From: Pelagibacteraceae bacterium AG-404-P07
GTDB taxonomy: Bacteria > Pseudomonadota > Alphaproteobacteria > Pelagibacterales > Pelagibacteraceae
Direction: 5' to 3'
Length of the DNA: 64,000 nt
Assembly: GCA_003216235.1 (NCBI GenBank)
Contig: QCJE01000002.1
Coordinates: 38,246-102,245 of the forward strand
The notes under the pieces were generated by a model. The model made no database searches. It saw nothing but the letters and a program-made list of their open reading frames with translations, and was not told where the DNA came from. Both the position numbers and the translations under genes were made by a program. How positions within the stretch are numbered: position 1 is the stretch's first letter; each line of letters opens with the position of its first letter. Shown here one piece after another: positions 26,096 to 34,673 of this stretch.

Positions 26096-27757
26096 TTAAT
26101 TATGAGATTTATAAACCCATTGTTCATCAAAATCTTTTAATTCATTTGGAAGTGGTGCGCCTTGAAACATGCAGATACGAAGCCATTTATCTGATCTCGG
26201 ATCAAACTTTAATGCACCAAAAAAAGATAATTTTAATCTTAACATATCAATAGGAATTATATTTTCACTTATTGTGTTATCCTGGATTTCTGAATAAGGA
26301 AATTTTTCATTTATAAATGCTCTTCGAACAACATGCCTTAATTCTGAATTATCAACTAAAAACTTACTAAGTTTTAAAGTTTTTTTTGATAATGATATCT
26401 TATTGTATAGTTTTTTAATATCTCTTGCTATTGCTAGTGGTTGTTCTAAATTTGAACCCTCTTCCTCAAAACGATCAGCTAATCTAGGCTCTTCTTTATT
26501 CCTTGAAATAAACCAAAACTTTTTATAATTTTCTTTTTCATTAAAATTTATAGTTAATATATTTGAATATTTTTTTTCTAAAATATTTCTTAAGTCTCCT
26601 ACAGTTCTATCAGTTGGAATATTAAAATATTTTTCCTCATCTGAACTCATTTGTGTAATAAGTGGTTCAACAATTTCACCAAATGGTTCCATCATAATTG
26701 AGACAATATACTCAATACACTCTTCACAGGTCTCTTCTTCTAGCCATGTATATAATTCATTAAAAGGATAATCCTTTTGAAAATTGAATTCATTCTCAAT
26801 AAAATTTATCGACTTTCTAACATCTTTTAGTAAAAGTTTGATTTTTTTAAGCTGATATTCGCTTTCTGTATTCCAGCTAGTAATATTACTTATTGAATTT
26901 CTTAAACACTCTTTAAATAAATTGCTATCTTTAAAATTAACTTTTTTTAATTCTCTAATCTTTTTTAAAGCTGTTTCTCTACAAAATATCCAATTATTAA
27001 GTAAAGTAGGATGATTTACAATAAATGGTGCCATTCCTAAACCTGTTGAATTGCCTATTCCAAGATTTTTACAAATTTTTGGATCTAACTCAATTGCTGA
27101 TTTAGGGTTTCTATTTTTTGCTACATGATTTACTTGATCGAAAGTAAATTGCCTAACTAAGTAAACCAACATCATTTCCAATCTAAAAGGTCCATTGATT
27201 TCTTCTCTATTTTTTATTCTAAAACGATCTGCCAATCCAAATTTACCTGAACCATATACTGCTGTTGTTCTATATAGATATCCAACTTTTTCCAATAAAT
27301 CTAAATCTGGCTGATTTCCATTACTCAAACTTTCAACTACGTGGTTGAAAACCCTTACGGATTTATTGGCTCTAGATAAAGTAAGCTCTTTATAAGATAA
27401 TCTGCCAACTTCTTGTTTTGGAACTTCATTTTTTAACCTTTCAATATCCTTTTTAAGAGGTATCCCATCATGAAGAGTGAATGCTGCGTCCCATTTTGTA
27501 GCTATAACCCTGTCAGATCTTTCATCATCATTTATTTTATTTGCAAAACAAACCAATGAATAAACTCTATTGTTTTTTTTAAAAGAATAAACTGCAGTTC
27601 CATAACCTTTTTTATCTAAATTAAACAAATCTCTTTTATAATCCCAATCTTTAAATTCATTAAGAAAGCTTCTTAAAAAAGATAATCTAGATTGATGAAA
27701 TGAACCAAGTCTAGAAAGTTTCATTATAACTTTGGGATCTCTAAGTTGTACATTCAT
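26096..27757 (-). CDS. Conserved protein of unknown function (553 aa)
   Basis: No family I recognise. Visible features: an N-terminal RLGSFHQSRLSFLR, a CEECI pair of cysteines around residue 335 in TWLEEETCEECIEYI, and two RLxYKELTL/RxADRFxxxG-like repeats (FGLADRFRIKNRE near 175 and RLADRFEEEGSN near 427). No signal peptide or membrane segment is evident. It lies between the M19-like protein and the DUF3726 protein with 2- and 3-nt spacing, so it is likely a subunit or enzyme of a shared pathway. Confidence 0.7.
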   Translation of the reverse strand: MNVQLRDPKVIMKLSRLGSFHQSRLSFLRSFLNEFKDWDYKRDLFNLDKKGYGTAVYSFKKNNRVYSLVCFANKINDDERSDRVIATKWDAAFTLHDGIPLKKDIERLKNEVPKQEVGRLSYKELTLSRANKSVRVFNHVVESLSNGNQPDLDLLEKVGYLYRTTAVYGSGKFGLADRFRIKNREEINGPFRLEMMLVYLVRQFTFDQVNHVAKNRNPKSAIELDPKICKNLGIGNSTGLGMAPFIVNHPTLLNNWIFCRETALKKIRELKKVNFKDSNLFKECLRNSISNITSWNTESEYQLKKIKLLLKDVRKSINFIENEFNFQKDYPFNELYTWLEEETCEECIEYIVSIMMEPFGEIVEPLITQMSSDEEKYFNIPTDRTVGDLRNILEKKYSNILTINFNEKENYKKFWFISRNKEEPRLADRFEEEGSNLEQPLAIARDIKKLYNKISLSKKTLKLSKFLVDNSELRHVVRRAFINEKFPYSEIQDNTISENIIPIDMLRLKLSFFGALKFDPRSDKWLRICMFQGAPLPNELKDFDEQWVYKSHN

Positions 27758-27759
27758 GT

Positions 27760-28725
27760 TTAAATTGTTTTATAAAAATTATACCAATTATTACCAAGTA
27801 TCCCATTAGTCTCAGTATCTGAAAATCCTATCTTTTTTAGTCCATTTTCGATATTCTCAAATCCTCGAGCATCTTTAAACCATTCTGGTTGTGAAGGAAA
27901 ACCTGGTTTATTTTTTGTACCTTCTCCATAATTCTGACTCTTTGACCATGTGCCATTTCTCATCCATTCAACAATTTCATCTGGTTGATTTAAGCAAAGA
28001 TCAGATCCAATCCCAATATTATTTACATTCATTATCTCTGCTGTTCTAGCAACCATTTCACAAAAACTTTCAAGGGTACAATTTGTATTATCTTTTAAAT
28101 GATGAGGATAAAGTGATAATCCTAGAATGCCTCCACTGTCATTTAATGTTTTCAATAACTCTGAAGATTTATTTCTTTTAGCTGCGTGCCAAAATGATGG
28201 ATTAGCATGAGTTATAGCAATTGGTTTTTCACTTAATTCTATTGCATCAAAAGTACTTTTTTCTGCAGAGTGTGACATATCAATAACAATACCAACTCTA
28301 TTCATTTCTTTAATCACTTCTTTTCCAAAATTTGTAACACCACTATCTACTTTTTCATAACAACCTGAGGCCAATAAGGATTGATTATTATAAGTTAATT
28401 GCATAAATCGGCAGCCAAGTTCATGAACTTTCTCAACTAATTTGATATCATCCTCAATTGGTGAACAATTTTGAAAACCAAAGAAAATAGAAGTTTTTTT
28501 ATCTTTATTTGCTTTTTCTATATCTTTAAAATTTTTTCCTAAAAATATCAAATCTGAATTATCTTCAAATAATTTGTTCCATTTTTTTATTTGCTCAAGT
28601 AATTCATCAAAATCTTCATGATAAACTATCGTAACATGAACAGCATCAAGACCTGCCGCTCTATTTATTTCAAATACTTCTCTAGTCCAATTACAATATT
28701 GAAGGTTATCAATTTTAAATTTCAT
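27760..28725 (-). CDS. Peptidase M19 (membrane dipeptidase-like), atypical metal site
   Basis: A 321-aa protein of the M19 fold: residues 147-153 IVIDMSHSA (His152), PIAITHANPS (His173), the FWHAAKRNKSS region and IGIGSDLCLN near 239-248. The usual first metal ligand motif (D-G-H-N-D) is D6-N7-L8-Q9-Y10 here, so His and Asp are lost, and the bridging glutamate position is Gln85 in FFGFQN. A classical binuclear zinc dipeptidase activity is therefore doubtful. It heads the unit with the 553-aa, DUF3726 and zinc-ribbon genes. Confidence 0.75.
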   Translation of the reverse strand: MKFKIDNLQYCNWTREVFEINRAAGLDAVHVTIVYHEDFDELLEQIKKWNKLFEDNSDLIFLGKNFKDIEKANKDKKTSIFFGFQNCSPIEDDIKLVEKVHELGCRFMQLTYNNQSLLASGCYEKVDSGVTNFGKEVIKEMNRVGIVIDMSHSAEKSTFDAIELSEKPIAITHANPSFWHAAKRNKSSELLKTLNDSGGILGLSLYPHHLKDNTNCTLESFCEMVARTAEIMNVNNIGIGSDLCLNQPDEIVEWMRNGTWSKSQNYGEGTKNKPGFPSQPEWFKDARGFENIENGLKKIGFSDTETNGILGNNWYNFYKTI

Positions 28726-28828
28726 TTTACTAAATTATTTTCAACCATATCAATATGTTTTTTTAAATTCTATTTATTTTATTGAAATTTTAATCTAATT
28801 TTGAAATAAAGTTTAAACCTTATAAGTA

Positions 28829-29320
28829 ATGAAAAAGAATAATGCTCTCAAAGTTGCAATCGTGATGGGTAGTCAATCAGACTACAAAACCATGAAATTA
28901 GCTGAAAAAATCTTCAAAAACATTGGTATAAATTATGAAACAAAAATAGTTTCAGCTCACAGAACTCCTAAACGAATGTATGATTTTGCACAATCAGCTA
29001 AGAAAAAGAAATTTGGAGTAATAATTGCTGGTGCCGGTGGGTCGGCACATCTTCCAGGTATGATTTCAGCTTTAACAACCATTCCAGTTTTAGGTGTTCC
29101 AATTGAAAGTAAAAAGCTTAAAGGGCTGGACAGTTTATTATCTATAGCTCAAATGCCAAAAGGTATACCAGTTGGAACATTGGCGATTGGAGAAGATGGG
29201 GCAATAAATGCTGCGTTATTAGCTGCTTCTATTGTTGCAAATAGTAATTTTACTGTAAGAAAAAAACTTGAAAATTGGCGACGCTCTCAAACAAAATCTG
29301 TAAAGAAAAAACCTAAATAA
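28829..29320 (+). CDS. purE: N5-carboxyaminoimidazole ribonucleotide mutase
   Basis: A 163-aa protein with the class I PurE signature: VAIVMGSQSDYKTM near the N-terminus, SAHRTPKRM at about 42-50, and AGAGGSAHLPGM at 71-82. It isomerises N5-CAIR to CAIR in purine synthesis. It is followed by purK with a 2-nt gap. The intergenic gap from the divergent M19 gene (104 nt) should hold its promoter. Confidence 0.95.
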   Translation: MKKNNALKVAIVMGSQSDYKTMKLAEKIFKNIGINYETKIVSAHRTPKRMYDFAQSAKKKKFGVIIAGAGGSAHLPGMISALTTIPVLGVPIESKKLKGLDSLLSIAQMPKGIPVGTLAIGEDGAINAALLAASIVANSNFTVRKKLENWRRSQTKSVKKKPK

Positions 29321-29322
29321 AA

Positions 29323-30369
29323 ATGTCTAAAATAATTTTAGGTATTATTGGAGGTGGTCAGCTAGGAAGTATGCTTTCAATTGCTGCTAAAAAGCTAAAT
29401 ATAAAAACAATAATTTTTTGTGACGACATTGATGCACCTGCAAAAAATTTTTGTGATGAATTTATATTTGGCAAATATGATGATAAAGAAAAAATTCTGG
29501 AGTTTGTTGATAAAACGAATATCATTACTTATGAATTTGAAAATATTCCTTATGAAACTCTTAATGAAATAAATAAAAAAAAATCTGTATTACCAAAACC
29601 TTCAATAAATAGACTTATACAACATAGACTTGCAGAAAAAGATTTTATAAACAAGTTAAACATTCGAACAACACAATATAAATTTGTTGAAAAAAAGTCT
29701 GACATTGAAACTTCAAAAGATTTTCTTCCAGGAATTCTAAAAACTACAACAATGGGTTATGATGGTAAAGGCCAATATCTAATAAATAAAATCGAAGATA
29801 TAGAGATATTAAATATTGATTTTTCTAGACAATATATACTTGAAAAACTCGTAAAACTTAAAAAAGAAATCTCAGTAATCATAACAAGATTTAGTAGTAA
29901 TAGTTATGAAATTTATGAACCTATAGAAAATATTCATGAGGATCAAATATTAAAATATTCAAAAATACCAGCTGAAATAAGTAAAACTATTTTTGATGAA
30001 TCAAAAGAATGGGCAATTAATATTGCCGAAGAATTAAATTATATAGGAACTTTATGTGTAGAATTTTTTATTGATAGAAATGAAAATTTATATGTTAATG
30101 AAATTGCGCCAAGAGTTCATAACTCAGGACATCTTACAATTAATGCATATAATATTAGCCAATTTGAAAATCATGTGAGAGCAGTTTGTTCTCTAGATAA
30201 GATTTCATTAAAAAAAATTGCGAATGCTAAAATGGTTAACTTAATAGGAAATCAAATAGAACTATATAGACAAAATATAAAATTAAATAAAAATGAATTT
30301 TTCTTTGATTATTTAAAAAAAGAGATTAAAGAAAAAAGAAAAATGGGCCATATAACAACTTTATTATAA
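29323..30369 (+). CDS. purK: N5-carboxyaminoimidazole ribonucleotide synthase
   Basis: A 348-aa ATP-grasp enzyme: N-terminal LGIIGGGQLGSMLSIAAKKL, a central ATP-grasp core with LKTTTMGYDGKGQ, and VNEIAPRVHNSGHLT near residue 258. PurK uses ATP and bicarbonate to carboxylate AIR. Length and order (purE-purK) are normal. The next gene (GNAT) follows after 4 nt. Confidence 0.95.
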   Translation: MSKIILGIIGGGQLGSMLSIAAKKLNIKTIIFCDDIDAPAKNFCDEFIFGKYDDKEKILEFVDKTNIITYEFENIPYETLNEINKKKSVLPKPSINRLIQHRLAEKDFINKLNIRTTQYKFVEKKSDIETSKDFLPGILKTTTMGYDGKGQYLINKIEDIEILNIDFSRQYILEKLVKLKKEISVIITRFSSNSYEIYEPIENIHEDQILKYSKIPAEISKTIFDESKEWAINIAEELNYIGTLCVEFFIDRNENLYVNEIAPRVHNSGHLTINAYNISQFENHVRAVCSLDKISLKKIANAKMVNLIGNQIELYRQNIKLNKNEFFFDYLKKEIKEKRKMGHITTLL

Positions 30370-30373
30370 ATCT

Positions 30374-30841
30374 ATGCTCGAGTCTGTAGAGGGAAATTTT
30401 GATCATCCAGAAGTTAATGAACTTCTAGCCAAACATTTTATTGAACTTAGGGCTGCTTCACCCGAGGGTAGCGCTCATGTTTTAGATATTCCTGGGTTAA
30501 AAGATCCATCTATTAAGTTTTGGAGCTTATGGGAAAATAATAAATTAATGGGTTGTGGTGCTCTTAAATTTTTAAGTGATGAGCATGGAGAGTTTAAATC
30601 AATAAGAGTTCATGATCATTTTAGAAAAAAAGGTAACGGAATTAGAGTCATTAAACACCTAATTGATGAAGCAAAAAAACTTAAAATTAAAAGAATTAGT
30701 ATTGAAACTGGTGCAGGAAAATTTTTTGAACCTGCACGACGGTTGTTTAGCAAATGTAATTTTGAGCCCTGTGAACCTTTTGCACACTATAAAAAAGACA
30801 TTAATTCTCTTTATTTGACAAAAATTGTAGATAATAATTAA
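30374..30841 (+). CDS. GNAT-family acetyltransferase
   Basis: A 155-aa GNAT protein. The acetyl-CoA region is SIRVHDHFRKKGNGIRVIKHLIDEA (the R-K-K-G-N-G motif A around residue 83-88), preceded by a strand with GCGALKFL. It resembles YafP/ElaA-type acetyltransferases but the substrate is unknown. It is placed 4 nt after purK, likely in the same transcript. Confidence 0.85.
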   Translation: MLESVEGNFDHPEVNELLAKHFIELRAASPEGSAHVLDIPGLKDPSIKFWSLWENNKLMGCGALKFLSDEHGEFKSIRVHDHFRKKGNGIRVIKHLIDEAKKLKIKRISIETGAGKFFEPARRLFSKCNFEPCEPFAHYKKDINSLYLTKIVDNN

Positions 30842-30904
30842 AATAAATACTAAAAAAAGATCAATTTTGTTGACAAAACCGTTAAAAATCTTAACAAAGC
30901 AAAA

Positions 30905-30924
30905 ATTACTTATTTATAAGTAAT
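30905..30924 (+). promoter_or_regulatory. 20-nt perfect palindrome in cspA leader region
   Basis: ATTACTTAT and ATAAGTAAT are exact complements separated by two bases, 30 nt before the cold-shock start codon. It could be a hairpin in the 5' leader or a dimer operator. A TTGACA that may be a -35 element lies upstream at 30868-30873, so the palindrome is probably transcribed. Function is inferred only from position. Confidence 0.4.
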
Positions 30925-30953
30925 AAATTAACATAATAACAAAAAGTAAAAAT

Positions 30954-31160
30954 ATGAGTCTAAAAGGAAAAGTAAAATGGTTCAATCCAACCAAAGGTTA
31001 TGGTTTTATTGAAAGAGAAGATAAAGAAAAAGATGTATTTGTGCATGCCTCTGCAGTGAGAGAAGCAGGTATGAATGGTTTAGATGAGGGTCAGGCTTTG
31101 ACTTTCGATGTTGAAGATGGTCCTAAAGGTCCTTCAGCAGTTAAATTACAAACTGCATAA
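30954..31160 (+). CDS. cspA: Cold-shock domain protein
   Basis: A 68-aa single cold-shock domain. RNP1 (KGYGFI) and RNP2 (VFVHASA) motifs are both present, and the N-terminus [14 protein letters not shown] is typical. It binds single-stranded nucleic acid as an RNA chaperone. Transcribed alone, with a leader of about 100 nt and a large-loop inverted repeat after its stop. Confidence 0.95.
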   Translation: MSLKGKVKWFNPTKGYGFIEREDKEKDVFVHASAVREAGMNGLDEGQALTFDVEDGPKGPSAVKLQTA

Positions 31161-31175
31161 TTTTCACATTTAAAT

Positions 31176-31233
31176 TTATTGGCTATACAGATTAAATAAT
31201 CCAAAGATATGTTTTATTTTTTATAGCCAATAA
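31176..31233 (+). terminator. Inverted repeat after csp gene
   Basis: TTATTGGCTATA (31176-31187) and TATAGCCAATAA (31222-31233) are exact 12-nt complements with a 34-nt AT-rich loop. The arm is followed by ACTATTCTTTTATTT. It is probably a terminator or 3' stability element, though the loop is long for a classical intrinsic terminator. Confidence 0.6.
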
Positions 31234-31249
31234 ACTATTCTTTTATTTA

Positions 31250-31603
31250 ATGGATAAAAGAAAAATTACAAAATTAGACAAACTAAAGTTTGAACCTTTT
31301 GATAAGTATGGTGAACCAATCAAAGGATGGTCCTGGCACAAAATTAGTTTCAATGAAAAAACTAATTACGGAAGTTATATATCAAAATTAGAGCCAGGAA
31401 CAAAAACTCTACCACACATGCATACTGGGTATGAAGAATTTTTAATCCTTGAGGGGGAGTTGATAGACTCAGATGGTACAGTTTTTAAAAAAGGAGATTT
31501 TATTTCATATCAACCTAATAGTAGTCATTCATCGTTTACAAAAAAAGGTTGTTTAATTTTAACTTTTATGAGAGGACACAATAATCAAATAAAAGAAAAA
31601 TAA
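31250..31603 (+). CDS. Cupin-domain protein (ChrR-like)
   Basis: A 117-aa single cupin with the metal motif PHMHTGYEEFLILEGE (His, His and Glu at about 55-66) and a second histidine after PNSSHSSF near residue 93. Similar proteins bind iron or zinc and may act as a small enzyme or sensor. Substrate unknown. It precedes the racemase by 3 nt. Confidence 0.8.
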   Translation: MDKRKITKLDKLKFEPFDKYGEPIKGWSWHKISFNEKTNYGSYISKLEPGTKTLPHMHTGYEEFLILEGELIDSDGTVFKKGDFISYQPNSSHSSFTKKGCLILTFMRGHNNQIKEK

Positions 31604-31606
31604 TTT

Positions 31607-32353
31607 ATGATTGGAATATTGGGAGGTATGGGTACACAAGCAGGATTGGATTTCTGCAATAAATTAGCAATTCAATATAGAGGAAAAATTGATCAAGATT
31701 ATCCTTTATTTTTTTTATACAACAAGTCTAATATTCCTGGAAGACCAGAGTCAATTGGAAAAACTACAGGAGCACTTTCAAATAGATTTGAAAATATTTC
31801 ATCAAAAAAAAAATATGAGAAAGTTTTAAAAAGTTTGGTTGATGGATGTAAAAAATTAGAAAAGGCAAAATGTAAATTTATTGTAATTCCATGTAATACA
31901 GCTCATTTTTGGTTTGAAGATCTTCAAAAAAAAATAAAGATTCCAATTATAAATATGCCAAAAGAAGTTTTTAATCACGCTAAAAGAAATTGTAAGAAAA
32001 ATTCAAAAATAGGATTGCTGGCAACTGAAGGAACTTTAAAAACTAAAGTTTATGATAAAATTTTTAATAGAAATTTTAAGTTATTTTTTCCAAATAATAA
32101 ACTGCAAAAACAAAGTGTGAATAAAGCAATCAGAGATGTTAAAATGGGCAAAGTTAAAAGAGCTGCTAAAATAATACAGCCTGCAATAAATTATTTGATA
32201 AAAAACAAATGTAATAAAATCATTTTAGGCTGCACAGAACTCCCGATTGCTATTTTTGCTTTTAAATCAATTAAAACTGTAAAATCGTCAAAAATTTTTT
32301 TAGATCCAAATTTAATTCTAGCTAATGCAGCAATGAAAAAATACAAAAATTAA
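31607..32353 (+). CDS. Aspartate/glutamate racemase family protein
   Basis: A 248-aa protein. GILGGMGTQAGLDFCNKL near the N-terminus, the first catalytic cysteine in VIPCNTAHFWF (about residue 98), and the second in ILGCTELPIA (about residue 207) give a cofactor-independent racemase. The enzyme probably interconverts D/L aspartate or a relative. It lies in a four-gene plus-strand run with the cupin gene and a 146-aa protein. Confidence 0.85.
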   Translation: MIGILGGMGTQAGLDFCNKLAIQYRGKIDQDYPLFFLYNKSNIPGRPESIGKTTGALSNRFENISSKKKYEKVLKSLVDGCKKLEKAKCKFIVIPCNTAHFWFEDLQKKIKIPIINMPKEVFNHAKRNCKKNSKIGLLATEGTLKTKVYDKIFNRNFKLFFPNNKLQKQSVNKAIRDVKMGKVKRAAKIIQPAINYLIKNKCNKIILGCTELPIAIFAFKSIKTVKSSKIFLDPNLILANAAMKKYKN

Positions 32354-32794
32354 ATGAAACAATCTAAAGAACGACCATATGTCTTATTTGTTGCTGAAGT
32401 TATATATTCTGAAGTTTCAGAAATAAAAAAAAATAATATTGGTTTCTCAAATATTAATGCTATTGACAATTTCATTGGTACTAAAACTTATAATGAAATT
32501 AGTAGTGGAAAATTTCATGATAATTGGTTTAAGGAACTTTCCAAAAATAATTATATTGATAAGAAAACAAAAAGAAAGATTCCAGAAGAAACTTTAAAAC
32601 TCCTTAAAGTTCAAAAAGATATGATGATCAAACAATTAATTCAATATCCTGAATTATATTATGCTAAGAGCCATTTTCCCTTAGAAATTTCTCAAAGAGC
32701 TTTTGATCATTTATGGAGAATGTGTGAAAGTTATGAATTATGGTGCAAAGAGACTAAACAAAATAAATTAATATTATTAGATCTTATTGATTAG
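32354..32794 (+). CDS. Conserved hypothetical protein (146 aa)
   Basis: No family recognised. The protein starts at the base after the racemase stop codon. It is mostly alpha-helical by composition, with several aromatic residues and a C-terminal SQRAFDHLWRMCESYELWCKE segment. There is no signal peptide. Convergent with the lipoprotein gene, overlapping by 11 nt. Confidence 0.6.
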   Translation: MKQSKERPYVLFVAEVIYSEVSEIKKNNIGFSNINAIDNFIGTKTYNEISSGKFHDNWFKELSKNNYIDKKTKRKIPEETLKLLKVQKDMMIKQLIQYPELYYAKSHFPLEISQRAFDHLWRMCESYELWCKETKQNKLILLDLID

Positions 32795-33095
32795 CTTTTT
32801 TAAGAATAGCTCCAGTTTTATTTATTTTATTTTTAACTAAAATATAAAAATCTTCGCTTTCTAAAGTTTGCTTATGAATATTTTTATTATTCGTGCTTAT
32901 TTCCTTAACATTTTCAAGTGGTGTTTTTCCAGTATAATGAGTTATCATTTCATTAGATCCATATGACAAACTTGCCTGAAAAACATTCCCAGTAGAACTT
33001 AATGTATAAGCTGGGCCTAGCATAGCAGTTGGTGAAGTACATCCACCTAAGAAACTTATTGTCAATAATCCAAATATTATTTTTTTATGAATCAT
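32784..33095 (-). CDS. Small lipoprotein
   Basis: From the ATG at 33095, a 103-aa protein begins MIHKKIIFGLLTISFLGGC: a lipobox (LGGC) with a cysteine at residue 19 fit for lipid modification. The 27-residue extension upstream in the same frame lacks signal character, so I prefer this start. The mature part contains STGNVFQASLSYGSNEMI and a Thr/Lys-rich tail. It is a probable outer- or inner-membrane lipoprotein of unknown role. Confidence 0.7.
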   Translation of the reverse strand: MIHKKIIFGLLTISFLGGCTSPTAMLGPAYTLSSTGNVFQASLSYGSNEMITHYTGKTPLENVKEISTNNKNIHKQTLESEDFYILVKNKINKTGAILKKANQ

Positions 33096-33230
33096 GTGAA
33101 GGAATCTTAAGCATTTAAAAATACAACTCAAGGTAGAATTAATTTTTTGATGCAAAGCCTTTATTTTCATAGACAAATTTAACTAAATTTGAGAATCAAA
33201 TGTAAGCTTAATTTATTTATAAAACCTAAA

Positions 33231-34079
33231 ATGATCAGGATATATCCACTCATTTTTATTTTACTATGGTCATCGGCTTTTATAACAACTAAGCCGATCG
33301 TAGATAATAGCGATCCATTTGCTGCTTTAGCATTTAGATTTTTTTTTGTAGCAGTTGGATTTTATTTATTTTCACTTTATTCAAATCACTCAATACTTAT
33401 TAAGCAAAAAAATTTAATTGAATCTGTGTTTAGTGGAGTTCTTTTTCATGGACTTTATTTAGGTGGAGTATTTTATTCTATCTCAATAGGTATGCCGACA
33501 GGCATAGCTGCCTTAATAGTAACGCTGCAACCTGTTTTAACAAATGTATTAAGCGGACCAATTCTTGGTGAGAAAGTGACAATAAAACAATGGACTGGTG
33601 TTTTACTCGGATTTATAGGTGCAGCAATAGTTTTAGGATTAGATGTAGGACATGAGATACCTTTGTTTGGATTAATAGCAACGATAATCGCATTAATTGC
33701 TATTACAACTTCAACAATTTGGCAAAAAAAATTAAGCAGTAATTTACCTTTATCAGTGAGTAATTTCTATCAGGCCATTGGTGGCTGTTTATTTCATGTT
33801 ATTATAGTAATACTTTTTACTGAACCTTACATTGAATTTACGAAAACATTCTTTATCGCAATGAGTCATCAAATTTTTTTAGTATCGTTTGGAGCTTTTA
33901 CAATACTAATGTTTTTAATAAAAAATAATTCAGCTAGTAAAACCGTTTCTATTTTTTTTCTAATTCCAGCTACGTCTGCTTTTATGGCTTGGCTTTTTTT
34001 AAATGAAAATTTAACAAATTTAGATCTTCTGGGTTTTTTAGTTACCTCATTGGGTGTTTATATTGCTACTAGAAATTAA
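33231..34079 (+). CDS. EamA-family transporter (DMT superfamily)
   Basis: A protein of about 282 aa from ATG 33231, with ten hydrophobic segments in two EamA repeats. The first has ILLWSSAFITTKPIVD and GALxxxR-like; the second has GAFTILMFLIKNNSASK and ATSAFMAWLFLNENLTNLDLLG. A longer frame begins at 33189, but its extra 14 residues are charged and uncharacteristic. EamA members export or import amino acids and metabolites; the substrate is unknown. It is convergent with the soxG gene. Confidence 0.85.
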   Translation: MIRIYPLIFILLWSSAFITTKPIVDNSDPFAALAFRFFFVAVGFYLFSLYSNHSILIKQKNLIESVFSGVLFHGLYLGGVFYSISIGMPTGIAALIVTLQPVLTNVLSGPILGEKVTIKQWTGVLLGFIGAAIVLGLDVGHEIPLFGLIATIIALIAITTSTIWQKKLSSNLPLSVSNFYQAIGGCLFHVIIVILFTEPYIEFTKTFFIAMSHQIFLVSFGAFTILMFLIKNNSASKTVSIFFLIPATSAFMAWLFLNENLTNLDLLGFLVTSLGVYIATRN

Positions 34080-34085
34080 GAATTA

Positions 34086-34673
34086 TTATATGGATTCAAA
34101 TCCAAACTCTAAAGACGCATCAGTTATAGAGTGATACAAAGACTCACCAAAACTTCTTAAAGCAAATATTCTTACTTTATATGGACTTTCATCAATCATA
34201 TCTATTGTTAGAGCTATACCATTATAAATAGAATTTATTGAATTATTTTTTTCTAAAGTATTAAAATTGAAAGGACACCCTTTCTTTAATACTTCTTTAA
34301 CTTCTTTTCCTTCTAATTCAATTATAGCTTTTGAATGAGATAAATCAGTTACGGCAAAATCTTTTTCTTTAAAATTTTCTAAAATATTTTTTAGTAAATC
34401 TTTTTTTGTTGAAACCAAAAGCCAATTTTTTGGTCCATTCCACAATATTCTTGTATCTTTATTACTGATTACACTTAATGGTTTATCTTTTAATTTCAAA
34501 CTATCAATATCAATACTCTCAATTGAAATATTAGAATTTTTATATTGAACTATTTGGACTATGAGTAAATTTTTTATCTCTGAAATTTTTAAAAGATTAT
34601 TATCATTTTTGTTTTGATAATCACCAAATTTACCTGTTGTGTGAACATTTGCTAAAGCTGATATCGAACTCAT
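34086..34673 (-). CDS. soxG: Sarcosine oxidase gamma subunit family protein
   Basis: A 195-aa protein with the gamma-subunit fold (GcvT-like). The segment [12 protein letters not shown] (residues 79-90 region) and [24 protein letters not shown] are typical. In heterotetrameric sarcosine oxidase it closes the THF/substrate site. It overlaps the alpha subunit gene by 4 nt. The same family member in N-methylglutamate dehydrogenase is called mgdD, so the role is not certain. Confidence 0.8.
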   Translation of the reverse strand: MSSISALANVHTTGKFGDYQNKNDNNLLKISEIKNLLIVQIVQYKNSNISIESIDIDSLKLKDKPLSVISNKDTRILWNGPKNWLLVSTKKDLLKNILENFKEKDFAVTDLSHSKAIIELEGKEVKEVLKKGCPFNFNTLEKNNSINSIYNGIALTIDMIDESPYKVRIFALRSFGESLYHSITDASLEFGFESI

